NCBI GenBank assembly: GCA_016929335.1
Contig: JAFGIY010000083.1
Coordinates: 1-41,213 of the forward strand
DNA from: Acidobacteriota bacterium
Lineage (GTDB): Bacteria; Acidobacteriota; UBA6911
DNA: 41,213 nt
Reading direction: 5' to 3'
Both the position numbers and the translations under genes were made by a program. The notes below the pieces were generated by a model. The model made no database searches, had not been told where the DNA came from, and was given only the letters and a program-made list of their open reading frames with translations. This document shows positions 1 through 8,841 of the stretch, piece by piece (position 1 is the first letter of the stretch; every line of letters starts with the position of its first letter).

Positions 1-683
1 GGATGGCGCGGATAAGTCCCGCAGCAGCAGATATTGCCCGCCAGCGCCTGCTTGCACTCTTCTTCCGTCGGATTGGGATTCTTATCCAGAAGATTCTTGG
101 CGCTGACGACCATGCCGGGAGTGCAGTATCCGCACTGCATCGCGTCCCACTTGCAGTAGGAGTCGATCAGCGGCTTCCATTTGGCATCGGCCGCAATCCC
201 TTCCACAGTCTGGATCGCTTTCCCTTCGCATTCCACCGCAAGGGTGGTGCAGGAAAGGACCGCCCTGCCGTCGATAATGACGGTGCAGGAACCGCATACG
301 CCGCGGTCGCACATCTGCTTGGCGCCGGTCAGGCCGAGTTTGAACTGGAGCGTGCGCTGCAATGTCCAGTGCGGTTCAATCAATACTTCGTAACCCTTCC
401 CGTTCACGTTGAGTTTGGTTGTAACGGGGACGACGGCTCCGGGATGCGCCGAAGTAAAATGACGCTGCAAATCCGCGAATGTGGCGAAATTCATGCTGCA
501 TAGGGGGCAGCGGAAATTGGTAAGCGTTGTGGGTATTGCCGCTGCAGCGGCTGCTGCCGGCTCGGCCGCCAGCGTCATGCCGGCCGCCAGCGTGCTGCCG
601 GTGACGACAACGCCCGCGCTTTTGAGGAAGTTCCTGCGGTTCAGGCCTCCTCCTTCGCTTTTTCTGGTTTCTTCGTCAGCCAT
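1..683 (-). CDS. Tat-exported [2Fe-2S] small subunit of a xanthine dehydrogenase/CO dehydrogenase (CoxS) family oxidoreductase, 3' end cut by window
   Basis: The reading frame is open from ATG at 683 to the window edge (227 codons), so the C-terminus is missing. AAGGAGA precedes the start at good spacing. Residues 16-22 (RRNFLKS) and the following hydrophobic stretch form a Tat signal. The catalytic-family core shows both [2Fe-2S] binding sets: C125, C130, C133 and C145 (ferredoxin type), and C184, C187, C219 and C221. Proteins of this family pass electrons from a molybdopterin subunit, which would be expected just beyond position 1. Two oddities: residues 57-80 match the C2H2 zinc-finger pattern (F-x-C-x2-C-x3-F-x5-L-x2-H-x4-H), and the usual CRCG motif reads CCCG (219-222). 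The family call is firm. The substrate is unknown, although isoquinoline or aldehyde oxidation is typical of exported members. Confidence 0.9.
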   Translation of the reverse strand, partial: MADEETRKSEGGGLNRRNFLKSAGVVVTGSTLAAGMTLAAEPAAAAAAAIPTTLTNFRCPLCSMNFATFADLQRHFTSAHPGAVVPVTTKLNVNGKGYEVLIEPHWTLQRTLQFKLGLTGAKQMCDRGVCGSCTVIIDGRAVLSCTTLAVECEGKAIQTVEGIAADAKWKPLIDSYCKWDAMQCGYCTPGMVVSAKNLLDKNPNPTEEECKQALAGNICCCGTYPRH

Positions 684-959
684 AGATGCTTCTCCTTAAA
701 AATATTGCTTCGTTAGAGAATCCCGGATTGCAGCATTGAAACTGGGGTGCAAGGAAGATCCGGTGCCCCAAAATCGTTCAGTTTTCTGAAGAACACGCCT
801 GCTAAATGTCCTCGGCGAAAGTAGGAAAGATGGATACCATAATCAAGAGACACTTTATGCCTTATCTGATTGGGCCAGTTTAGCATTGATAGCCTGCCTC
901 AGCGCAAGCGTTTGATTGGATTTTAACAGACAGTGTCTTTATCTATAGCTTCCTTAAAG

Positions 960-986
960 CAGCTGACAGCCGACAGCTGTCAGCTG
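960..986. repeat. 10-bp inverted repeat upstream of the cupin gene
   Basis: CAGCTGACAG (960-969) and CTGTCAGCTG (977-986) are perfect reverse complements separated by 7 bases. The repeat lies in the 452-base gap between two divergent genes, where I see no other gene. It could be an operator-like palindrome or a dispersed intergenic hairpin. No U-tract follows, so it is not a terminator. Confidence 0.6.
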
Positions 987-1135
987 AAAGCGCGCGGCCG
1001 GCCGGCCGCATCGGCTATTCTGTTGCAACCTCAGGCCGCGCTGGAATTAAATAGAGCGCTTCGGCTGCATAGTGCTAAGATGGCAGCATTACTCGACCGA
1101 TTTCAGGGGAGAGAATTCATAAAAAGGAGAGAACC

Positions 1136-1828
1136 ATGAGTCATGTCGGCACCAGGAAAAAAGGTACGACGCGCAGAGGATTTGTTAAGAATATCACCGC
1201 AGGCGCCGGCGGCATTGCTCTCGCAAGCTCGTTGCGGGATGCATGGGCGCCCAATCAAAGTGAATTATTTGCCGCTCCGGAGGCGACACTATCAGCCGAC
1301 GGGACAAAATATGGAAAATATTTCCTGAGCGACAATCGCCAGCCGCCGAAAGCCAACGATTTTGTTTCTCTTAACAGCATTCCTCCGTTTCCGGAAATAG
1401 CCAGCCCTCAGACTTATTTCAGAGGCGCTTCGGCATTGCCCGGAGCAACCGCCACAATCGGATGGCAGGTTTTCAAAGCACCGGTCTGCTGGGAAACTCC
1501 TCACATCCACAAATATGATGAATTCCTGATTTTTCTCGGCGCAGAACTGCCGGACCTGTGCAAAAGCTTCGATGCGGAGATAGACCTGTGGATGGGAGAG
1601 GAAATGGAGAAGCATACCATCACCTCGACAACCATCGTCTACATTCCCAAAGGCATGCCGCATGCGCCATTGAATTTCAGAGCCATCAGGAAACCCGTTC
1701 TCTTTCATGCGCTGTACCTGGGGCCGAATCTTGATCGACAGGAAACCGTCAGGGGTTTTGATTTAACTACCTTTGATTGGGGAGGCCCTGCCAACTTAAA
1801 AACTTTTGGCCCGCCCAAGAAAAAATAA
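1136..1828 (+). CDS. Tat-signal cupin-fold protein of unknown function
   Basis: This 230-residue protein starts at ATG 1136 behind AAAAGGAGAG. Residues 13-18 (RRGFVK) followed by a Gly/Ala-rich hydrophobic stretch form a Tat signal, so a folded, probably metal-loaded protein is exported. The core has cupin-like metal ligands: H123, H125 and E129 in the first motif (PHIHKYDE), and H176 in the second (PKGMPHAP), with H191 further on. Cupins of this kind are dioxygenases, isomerases or binding proteins, and nothing here fixes the substrate. It stands alone on its strand, ends in a strong terminator, and is divergent from the CoxS-like gene. The 2Fe-2S protein next door makes a role in oxidation of aromatics conceivable, but that is inference. 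Confidence 0.75.
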   Translation: MSHVGTRKKGTTRRGFVKNITAGAGGIALASSLRDAWAPNQSELFAAPEATLSADGTKYGKYFLSDNRQPPKANDFVSLNSIPPFPEIASPQTYFRGASALPGATATIGWQVFKAPVCWETPHIHKYDEFLIFLGAELPDLCKSFDAEIDLWMGEEMEKHTITSTTIVYIPKGMPHAPLNFRAIRKPVLFHALYLGPNLDRQETVRGFDLTTFDWGGPANLKTFGPPKKK

Positions 1829-1849
1829 ATCCATTTTCAAAAAGAAAAC

Positions 1850-1881
1850 AAAAAGACCCGGATGGAAGCCCGGGTCTTTTT
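1850..1881. terminator. Bidirectional intrinsic terminator
   Basis: A 12-bp perfect stem (AAAAAGACCCGG / CCGGGTCTTTTT) with an 8-base loop lies between the converging cupin and TonB-receptor genes. The A-tract on one side and T-tract on the other let it work on both strands. Confidence 0.9.
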
Positions 1882-1906
1882 GTTCCTTCAATTCCTTTCG
1901 ATTTCT

Positions 1907-4900
1907 CTAGAAAAGATACTTGAAACCGAACTGGATAATGCGCGGATTGACGGTTGTAGCCGTAATCTGCCCGAACGTCTGATTACTCCGCGAAGTGTCG
2001 GGACTCGCGAACTGTGGAGTATTGAAGGCATTGTAGAACTCAGTTCGGAACTGGATTCTATGGCCTTCTTTTATCACGGCATCCTTGATAATGGAAATAT
2101 CCCAGTTAAACTGGCCGGGACCGCGGATAATGCCTATCCCGGTATTTCCATATCCCGTGCCATTGCCATAAATCCCGCCGGTTGGCAGTGCGCAGAATGC
2201 ATCTTTGTTAATGTAGCCGGGGCCGCCGCTTACTCCGCCCAATCGTTCATGAACGCTGCCGGATGTCGGGATGGAACCATGAGTAGCGCCCGAACAAAGC
2301 TGCGCCCTGGAACTGCTGGCTCCATAAATGCTGTTGCTTGTGCTTTCAGAGAAGGTCAGAGGAATGCCGGTTTGGATGGTGGTGATTCCGGAGATGCTCC
2401 AATCATTGAGGAATTTTCCCTTTGCCCCCTGATACTTCCCGAAAGGCAACTCATATTGATAGTTCAGAATGAAGCGATGCGGCCGATTAAATCCGCTCGG
2501 TCCGTACTGCTGATCCTGATCCAGTGGATCATTGGAATTCGAACTGTCTCCCGCGCCAAGAGTAGTGAGGCTTTTGCTGAAAGTATAGGATGCCTGCAGC
2601 GACAACCCATAGGAATACGCTTTACGCAGCGTGGCTTGAAAGCCATGGTAATTGGATCTGCCGTCGAAATACGTTCCTCCCAGGCCGGTCGGCTGAAACC
2701 CGATATGTGGCACCCGCAAGCCTATGTTTGAAGATGTATTGGCGATCTGGCCGTTAATTGGATTTTCCGGGGTCGCCAGTCGCGCCAGATTGATGTTTTT
2801 GTATGAATTCATGAGTTTCGTTCCGTGCGATGAAACGTATGCAACGTCCAGTACCCAGTTGCGGAGGAACTCATACTGAATGCTGACGTTGTACTGATAC
2901 GTCAAGGGCACTTTGATTTTGGGATTAAGAAACATGGTGCCCAGGTTGGAACCAAAACCGCTGCAGTTGGTCCCATCCGCATCGCAGGCGAGATTGCTCC
3001 ATCGGGACGGGAAAGATCCCGTCGGCACGTCGGGGAACGGATTTTCCAGGGTGTAGGAATTGCCCGGCCCATATCCCAGGGAAACCGCGTATGGGGGGCT
3101 TTCCTGGTATGCACGGACAAAATAGTACGCCTGCACTCTGTCGTAAAACATGCCGAAGCCTCCGCGCACAACCAGATTCCCTTTGCTGGTGGGCTGCCAG
3201 GCGAGACCTACTCTTGGACCGAAGTTGGTGTAGGGCGGATGCCCATCAATTGCGTTATTGTTATCCGCTATATAAACGCCTTCCGGTGGAGTCCCGTACC
3301 TAGGATTCGTATTTTTGGCAACCACATATCCCACCAGGCCCGCGCCGGAGGCAGTCGGCTCTGTTGGAGGTATGGGAACGGTTGCCAATCGTTGCGGCCA
3401 AATACTGGTCATGTTGCCGATGGTATCGTTCAACATGCTGTTATATTCCCATCGGAAGCCGAGATTGAGCGTCAGATTCGAGCTTACCTTCCAGTCATCC
3501 TGGATAAAGGCACTCGAGTTGTTCTGGCGGTAATCGTGATCGAATTCTCCTTTGGGACCGTCCCCTCTGGTTGCTATGGAAAGGAAGATATTACCCGGCC
3601 CTCCGACAAGAAAATCATTAAAGGTCAGGAACCATAACCATCCCCGATAAGCGCCCGGCCTTGAAAAATAGTGAACTCTTTCGTATTCGAATCCGGCACG
3701 GATGGTGTGGTTGCCTTTGGACCATGCAATCTGATCCGCATACTGGTAGTTGGCTCCCAAGCTCTGCGCGGGACGGAAGGAGTTAAACATATAGGGCCCG
3801 CCGGATATCCATATCCAGGGTGGCAGGTCCTGGCCTGGAATTACAGTATTCATGCCCAGTTCCTGAGGCGACGATCCATCTAGCACATCGTCGTAAATAT
3901 CACCCCAATTCCGTTGATATGAAAAGCGTGCTTCGTTAATAAAGTTATTCCTGATGGAGGAAGTGAGTTTACCGACCACGTTATGGTTGGAATAGAAATC
4001 CGTCGAGGGATTTCCGGGAAGATTGAGGTAGTTCATTGGAACACGCTGTGGATCGCGCGTATAGAAGAACCTGCCTGACAGCGTATGATTTTGATTGATC
4101 AGGTAATCGACATTGGCAAGAAACTGGTCCCCCTCGTAACGCGCAGGAATGCTGAAGGTCCTCCGAGTGTAGCCGTCGGTGCCTGATCCGGGGAAGAAGT
4201 AGTCGCCGTTGGGAAGCTTCAGCTTGAGAATATTGAGGGAAACGGGACTGATATTTGATCCATCGCATGCGATGTTCGCACCTGTATAGGCGGGGAATCC
4301 GCAATTCGCCTGGCCAAGAGCGGCGATAAAACCGGGCGCGCTGCGGTCTCCCGCCGGAATGGGTGGCAATGGAGTGTCCACATGCCCGCCGCCTGAAAGC
4401 CCGTTTTCCTGGCGTGATCCCTGCCAGCTGCCAAAAAGCAGAAGCTTGTCCTTAATAGCCGGTCCGCCCAGAGTGAAGCCGTACTGCTTCTGAGTGAGGA
4501 TCGGCTTTTCGGGGTCCGTGTCCAGTCTATTTCGATTGTAAAAGAAAGGATTGGCGTTCAGGGATGTGTCCCTCAAGAAAAAGAATCCTGTCCCGTGTAA
4601 CTCATTGCTGCCGGATTTTGTGACGACATTTACGTTCGCGCCCGGATTCCGGCCGTAGCTGGCATCGAAGGTTGAGGTCTGAACTTTGAATTCCTGAAGC
4701 GCGTCCGGATTTGGAATCCCGATCCCGGCGCCGACGTTCTGATCGCCTGCGTGCCCGAGACTGGCAATACTGTTAATGGGCGCCCCATCCATCTGGTAAT
4801 TATTCTGAGCCGGATTGGAACCATTAACGCTTGTCTGCTGCGTGCCTTTCCCAAGCAGAGTCGCATTGGCGACGCTGGCGGACACTCCAGCGGATAGATC

Positions 4901-5398
4901 CAGTATTTGAGTGTAGTTGCGGGTTGTTAGAGGCAGCGATACTACATCATCCGCGCCGACCACGGTTCCCAGGGTTGAAGTCGTGGTTTGAAGAATTTCG
5001 GCGTCGGCTGCGACTGTTACGGTTTCACTGGGCATGCCGATTTTCAAGGTAGCGTTCAAAGCAGCCGTTTCGGTAACCTTGATGGTCACCGATGGAAATT
5101 CGGCAGTCTGAAAACCAGCCATACTAACGTTGACTTTGTATTTGCCCGGCGGTAACAGCACAATTTTATAGGAGCCATCGTTGCCCGAAAGAGTGCTCCG
5201 GCTTTGAGCCGTCGCGATACTGGTCACAGTAACCTTCGCGCCCGCTACTACCGCTCCTGAGGGGTCTTTTATCACTCCGGTCAACGCCCCCGTATCGGCG
5301 GATTGAGCCAGTACGGACGGCGCCCATGGCGCCGATGCTGCAAAAACAGAAAACAGCGAAAGAACAATCATCCAATGATGCGCTTTTTTGCTTTTCAT
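1907..5398 (-). CDS. TonB-dependent receptor with N-terminal carboxypeptidase-regulatory-like domain (Oar-like)
   Basis: This outer-membrane protein has about 1163 residues. I chose ATG 5398 rather than the longer open frame because GAGGAAGGA lies just upstream and the protein then begins with a normal signal peptide (about residues 1-31, ending VLA-Q). Order of parts: signal peptide; a CarboxypepD_reg-like beta-sandwich (about 36-115, starting TGVIKDPSGAVVAGAKV); a plug domain (about 120-280, with a VNVVTKSGSNELHG stretch); then a long beta-barrel rich in aromatic-alternating strands and ending in Phe (KYLF), as outer-membrane barrels do. Acidobacteria carry many such receptors, usually for oligosaccharide or other large-ligand uptake. 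The ligand here is unknown and no SusD-like partner is adjacent. The promoter is at 5618-5646, giving a leader of about 210 bases. Confidence 0.92.
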   Translation of the reverse strand: MKSKKAHHWMIVLSLFSVFAASAPWAPSVLAQSADTGALTGVIKDPSGAVVAGAKVTVTSIATAQSRSTLSGNDGSYKIVLLPPGKYKVNVSMAGFQTAEFPSVTIKVTETAALNATLKIGMPSETVTVAADAEILQTTTSTLGTVVGADDVVSLPLTTRNYTQILDLSAGVSASVANATLLGKGTQQTSVNGSNPAQNNYQMDGAPINSIASLGHAGDQNVGAGIGIPNPDALQEFKVQTSTFDASYGRNPGANVNVVTKSGSNELHGTGFFFLRDTSLNANPFFYNRNRLDTDPEKPILTQKQYGFTLGGPAIKDKLLLFGSWQGSRQENGLSGGGHVDTPLPPIPAGDRSAPGFIAALGQANCGFPAYTGANIACDGSNISPVSLNILKLKLPNGDYFFPGSGTDGYTRRTFSIPARYEGDQFLANVDYLINQNHTLSGRFFYTRDPQRVPMNYLNLPGNPSTDFYSNHNVVGKLTSSIRNNFINEARFSYQRNWGDIYDDVLDGSSPQELGMNTVIPGQDLPPWIWISGGPYMFNSFRPAQSLGANYQYADQIAWSKGNHTIRAGFEYERVHYFSRPGAYRGWLWFLTFNDFLVGGPGNIFLSIATRGDGPKGEFDHDYRQNNSSAFIQDDWKVSSNLTLNLGFRWEYNSMLNDTIGNMTSIWPQRLATVPIPPTEPTASGAGLVGYVVAKNTNPRYGTPPEGVYIADNNNAIDGHPPYTNFGPRVGLAWQPTSKGNLVVRGGFGMFYDRVQAYYFVRAYQESPPYAVSLGYGPGNSYTLENPFPDVPTGSFPSRWSNLACDADGTNCSGFGSNLGTMFLNPKIKVPLTYQYNVSIQYEFLRNWVLDVAYVSSHGTKLMNSYKNINLARLATPENPINGQIANTSSNIGLRVPHIGFQPTGLGGTYFDGRSNYHGFQATLRKAYSYGLSLQASYTFSKSLTTLGAGDSSNSNDPLDQDQQYGPSGFNRPHRFILNYQYELPFGKYQGAKGKFLNDWSISGITTIQTGIPLTFSESTSNSIYGASSSRAQLCSGATHGSIPTSGSVHERLGGVSGGPGYINKDAFCALPTGGIYGNGTGYGNTGIGIIRGPGQFNWDISIIKDAVIKEGHRIQFRTEFYNAFNTPQFASPDTSRSNQTFGQITATTVNPRIIQFGFKYLF

Positions 5399-5617
5399 AT
5401 TCCTTCCTCTCTTGCATGCAGCAATGGAACAGAATCTTGTGGTGAATCCGGAAACAAGACAATTCGGCGCACCACAAGCAGACAACAAATTCCATTTGGT
5501 AGACAAACTGCAAAGGATCTTTTTGCAGAAGGGGACAGCCGCTATCGATTCAATACGCCGGGAGGAAGATCCGTTTAACAGTCTGAAATGTGAAAATATC
5601 ACCACCTACATGAGGTC

Positions 5618-5646
5618 ATAATAATTTTGGCTGTTTTTTGGGTCAA
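5618..5646 (-). promoter_or_regulatory. Sigma-70 type promoter of the TonB receptor gene
   Basis: On the minus strand, TTGACC (5646-5641) is followed after exactly 17 bases by TATTAT (5623-5618). This is a near-consensus -35/-10 pair. Transcription would start near 5611. Confidence 0.7.
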
Positions 5647-5886
5647 GCATTATCCGTTGATTTCGAAAACCTAAACTGCATAGAAGCGAGATTTCAGTAA
5701 ATAGGTCTATGGGAGCGGTTAACCCGCATTTGGGAGTCAGGCGCTTGAGTTTTAGCTTATTCTCTTTATCTTGGGTATAAGCATCCTGGCAGCTGAATGA
5801 TTTTAGCCGGACTTGGATTCAGCGGCCGCCTGGCGGCCAGCTTTATATTCCAGCTTAAAACTGATTTTTCGTCGCTTTCCATCATG

Positions 5887-5923
5887 TGTCCATATTCCGA
5901 ATGCCGATGTTCGGAAGTGGACA
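5887..5923 (+). promoter_or_regulatory. Paired upstream activator sites (candidate enhancer) for the permease operon
   Basis: Two 16-bp sites start 21 bases apart. The far site (5887-5902) has a perfect left half TGTCC and a degenerate right half. The near site (5908-5923) reads TGTTC-N6-GGACA. Together they form a longer imperfect palindrome. The near edge lies 77 bases, and the far edge 113 bases, from the GG of the -24 element at 6000-6001. This is the usual place for enhancer sites of NtrC-type activators. The same arrangement occurs at 17989-18026. Confidence 0.65.
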
Positions 5924-5998
5924 CTCAGGCAATCAGCAACGCGTAACTAAGCCCCGCTAAGTTCTTATTTCCCAACAGCGTTGAATCAAGATATTGAT

Positions 5999-6014
5999 TG
6001 GCCCAGTAATTGCT
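5999..6014 (+). promoter_or_regulatory. Sigma-54 (-24/-12) promoter of the ADOP permease operon
   Basis: TGGCCCAGTAATTGCT matches the sigma-54 consensus TGGCACG-N4-TTGCW at 10 of 12 informative positions, including the essential GG and GC at correct spacing. Transcription would start near 6025, ahead of the permease remnant and the two intact permeases. The rest of the 5650-6062 gap shows no gene. Confidence 0.7.
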
Positions 6015-6062
6015 ATAGCCTATATGGAGAGAAATTATTGTTCAGGATCCTGTTCATGAAGG

Positions 6063-6299
6063 ATGGGGAATACCATGTTTCATTTTGACGAAGTCGGTTC
6101 CGCCAAAGAAGGGCGCCGTGACATGCGCGGAGGGTGCATCCTGAAGGAAATAGGCAGAGGTCTATTTTACGGCTTCCGCATGATGCAAAAGAATCCCGGG
6201 CCTATGCCTGTTGCAGTCATATTCAAGCCGCCGATCCCGGCGCCGCACAGAGTGTTTGGCAGTCCGAATCCATTCAGCTATTCATGCTACACTCGCTGA
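6063..6299 (+). pseudogene. Remnant of an ADOP (MacB/FtsX-type) permease N-terminus with an in-frame 20-codon deletion
   Basis: The frame encodes 78 residues (initiation may also be at 6075). The segment ILKEIGRGLFYGFRMMQKNP matches residues near 55-75 of the intact permease at 8842-11451 (ILGEIGRDLLYGFRMMRKNP). The first transmembrane helix is then missing: exactly 20 residues are absent between VAV and IF. Homology continues for about 20 residues (IFKPPIPAPHRVFGSP) before the frame stops; the remaining ~780 residues are gone. In the intact paralogue the missing 60 bases lie between two copies of GCTGTTAT, which suggests loss by recombination or slippage. It is the first frame after the sigma-54 promoter, so it may still be translated, but it cannot make a functional permease. 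Confidence 0.8.
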
Positions 6300-6351
6300 G
6301 ATTTGGCAGCTGGTTTGATCGGAACCGGCAGGATCAGGCTCGGGAGAACCT

Positions 6352-8778
6352 ATGGATGTACTAGTTCAGGATGTTCGTTATGCATTTCGAGTGTTGGCAA
6401 AGAATCCTTCTTTTGCCGCCATTGTGGTTATAACAGTGGCGCTCGGCATTGCTGCCAATACGACGATATTGAGCTGGATCAGCACAACCATCCTTGATCC
6501 TGTGCCCGGTGCATCGCACACCAACGAACTGGTCACTGTGATGAGGGGCGAACGCAGCGAGCATCCTACTCCTCCATTTTCTTACCCGGATTATGTTGAT
6601 CTGCGCGAAAAAAGCGCGAGTTTCTCCGGGCTCCTGGCCTATCACGATGAATTCTATTCCCTGACCGACTCGTCAAAACCGGAGCGCGTGTATGGAGCGC
6701 ACATCTCCGCCAACTACTTCGAGGTTCTCGGCGTCAAACCGTTTCTCGGCAGCAACTTCCTGCCGGTCGAAGAGGAAAAGCCCGGTCGCACGCCTTCGGT
6801 CGTCATTAGTTATGGGCTTTGGCAGCGCCGTTTTGGCTCGGACCCGACTGTTATCGGGAAACCGATCCGGATCAACCGAAATTTGTGCACTATTGTTGGA
6901 GTGGCTCCGCCCGGATTTGAGGGCTGCAAGACCGGCCTGCGAACAGACCTGTGGGCTCCTCTCGTCTACCGCGGCGCACAGGTTAATGAGCGTGCCTATC
7001 TTTGGCTCAATGTTCTTGGGAGGCTTAAGCCGGGAATCGAGCGCCGTCAGGCCGAGGCGGAGTTGGACCTTCAGATGAGACGGATTGCCGAACAGTATCC
7101 GGAATCTCACCGGGGCCCCAACCAGATTACGCTGGATCCGCTATGGCGCTCGCCTTTTGGCATCAACGTCTATTTTTACAAAACGCTCCCCGTGCTGCTG
7201 GCTTTGGCGGCCGCATTGCTCCTCCTGGCTTGCGCCAATGTAGCCAATCTGCTTCTGGTGCATTTTGTAGCGCGCCGCCGAGAACTTGCGATCCGGCTGT
7301 CATTAGGTTCGAGTCGCACCAGGCTTATGCGCCAATTGATTCTGGAGTGTCTGCTGCTTGCCCTTGCTGGAGGGGGGCTTGCTGCGCTGCTCTCGTTCTG
7401 GACGGCTGGGGCTCTTATATCCTTCATTCCTTTTACATCATTACCGCTTACGCTTGATAAGCGCGCAGACCAATTAATACTTCTGGCTGCAATTTTTATA
7501 TCGCTGATCACCTCCCTGATTTGCGGCATCTTGCCGGCATGGCGATCCTCAAAAGCATCCCCGGTCGAGGTTTTAAAAGAGGAGGCCGGCAGCGTCTCCG
7601 CCGGCTTCCATAAATCCAGACTGGCGAGAACCTTTGTAGTGGTTCAAATCTCCCTCTCTCTACTGCTCCTGGTCTGCGCCGGCCTCTTTGTTCGCAGCCT
7701 GCAGAAGGCAGAACAGCAGGATCCGGGATTCGATCCGAACAATGTGCTGCTTGCTTCATTTGATCCCAGTCTGGCCGGTTACACAAGGGATCAGGTATTC
7801 GCATTCGGCCGTCAGCTCATAGCCGAAATAGAAGCATTACCCGGAGTGGAGTCGGCTACAATCGCGGATTTTTCGCCGCTCAGCTTCACGATCCACAGCG
7901 ATATTTATCAGGTTGATGGGTATGAGCCTCAACAGCAGGAATCAATGGAAATCAGCAGGGCTCTGGTGGGCCCGAACTATTTCAAAACCATCCGGACCGA
8001 TCTCGTGGCTGGCCGGGATATCTCGCTTCAGGATACGATGGCTTCCCAACGCGTGGCCGTTGTGAATGAGGCATTTGTCGCCCGCTTCTGGCCCGGAAGC
8101 GAGCCCATCGGCAAACGAATCAAGGTTTGGGACCGATGGTTTACGATCATCGGAGTGGCGGGCAATGCCAAATATCGCCGAGTGGTCTATGCTCCGGAAC
8201 CGTGCGTTTTCCTCCCGCTGTTTCAAACCTTCCTCGCGAATGAATGCATCATCCACGCTCGTGTGACAGGAGATCCTCAATCTTACAGATCATCTATAGA
8301 GAAGACCGTTCATGGCTTGAATCCTGAGTTGCCGCTGTTCAATGTCATAACGCTCAAATCGAGCATGCAGCTTGGCAGCATTTTCGAACGGGTTGCGGGA
8401 ACATTTGCCGGCACGTTCGGATTGCTTTCGCTGCTTCTGGCGGCGGTAGGAATTTACGCCGTCGTATCCTATGCAACGCGCCAGCGTACACGCGAAATAG
8501 GCATCCGCCTGGCACTAGGCGCGCAGCCGGGCGACGTTTTTCGCATGGTGCTGATCCAGGGATTCAATCTGGCAATCTCAGGAATCACAATCGGGCTGCT
8601 GTTTTCGGTCATGCTGACGCGTTTCCTTCGCGGCATGCTGTTCGGTGTTTCGGAAACGGATATACCTACGATCGCGGTCGTGGCAATCCTGCTTTGTCTT
8701 GTCACGCTGGCCGCATGCTTCCGGCCGGCGCTCCGAGCGGCCAAAGCAAATCCGAATATTGCTCTAAGGTATGAATAG
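6352..8778 (+). CDS. ADOP-family ABC permease (MacB periplasmic core + FtsX domains, duplicated)
   Basis: An 808-residue inner-membrane protein with the typical Acidobacterial start (DVRYAFRVLAKNPSFAAI). Order: first TM helix (about 20-45); MacB-type periplasmic domain (about 50-245); an FtsX-like three-helix block (about 275-410, ending LPAWRSSKASPVEVLKEE); a second TM start (about 425-450, RTFVVVQISLSLLLLVCAGL); a second periplasmic domain; and a final FtsX block (from about 680, GLLSLLLAAVGIYAVVSYATRQRTREIGIRLALG). Such fused permeases carry no ATPase and must borrow one; the two ABC ATPases on the opposite strand are candidates. GGGAG precedes the ATG. It forms an operon with the next permease (63-base gap). 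The exported substrate is unknown; antimicrobial or lipid/peptide export is typical of MacB relatives. Confidence 0.9.
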   Translation: MDVLVQDVRYAFRVLAKNPSFAAIVVITVALGIAANTTILSWISTTILDPVPGASHTNELVTVMRGERSEHPTPPFSYPDYVDLREKSASFSGLLAYHDEFYSLTDSSKPERVYGAHISANYFEVLGVKPFLGSNFLPVEEEKPGRTPSVVISYGLWQRRFGSDPTVIGKPIRINRNLCTIVGVAPPGFEGCKTGLRTDLWAPLVYRGAQVNERAYLWLNVLGRLKPGIERRQAEAELDLQMRRIAEQYPESHRGPNQITLDPLWRSPFGINVYFYKTLPVLLALAAALLLLACANVANLLLVHFVARRRELAIRLSLGSSRTRLMRQLILECLLLALAGGGLAALLSFWTAGALISFIPFTSLPLTLDKRADQLILLAAIFISLITSLICGILPAWRSSKASPVEVLKEEAGSVSAGFHKSRLARTFVVVQISLSLLLLVCAGLFVRSLQKAEQQDPGFDPNNVLLASFDPSLAGYTRDQVFAFGRQLIAEIEALPGVESATIADFSPLSFTIHSDIYQVDGYEPQQQESMEISRALVGPNYFKTIRTDLVAGRDISLQDTMASQRVAVVNEAFVARFWPGSEPIGKRIKVWDRWFTIIGVAGNAKYRRVVYAPEPCVFLPLFQTFLANECIIHARVTGDPQSYRSSIEKTVHGLNPELPLFNVITLKSSMQLGSIFERVAGTFAGTFGLLSLLLAAVGIYAVVSYATRQRTREIGIRLALGAQPGDVFRMVLIQGFNLAISGITIGLLFSVMLTRFLRGMLFGVSETDIPTIAVVAILLCLVTLAACFRPALRAAKANPNIALRYE

Positions 8779-8841
8779 TTCCTGTGCATATCAATCTGTG
8801 GATTTCATAGCCCGGCGAGATCTTTTTTAGGAGACAGTGCC

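Noticed and set aside
3..503. Open frame of 166 codons on the plus strand
   Set aside because: It is antisense to the CoxS-like gene, which has complete cluster motifs and a Tat signal.
871..885. TGGGCCAGTTTAGCA, resembling the sigma-54 promoter at 5999
   Set aside because: The GG and GC are off by one base, so it would not be recognised.
1862..2731. Open frame of 289 codons on the plus strand
   Set aside because: It starts inside the terminator and runs antisense through the TonB-receptor barrel, with no domain or ribosome site.
6304..6318. Second possible sigma-54 element just before the first permease
   Set aside because: TGGCA and TTG are at the right spacing, but the essential C of the -12 GC is A. 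The site at 5999 is much better and has the paired upstream sites.
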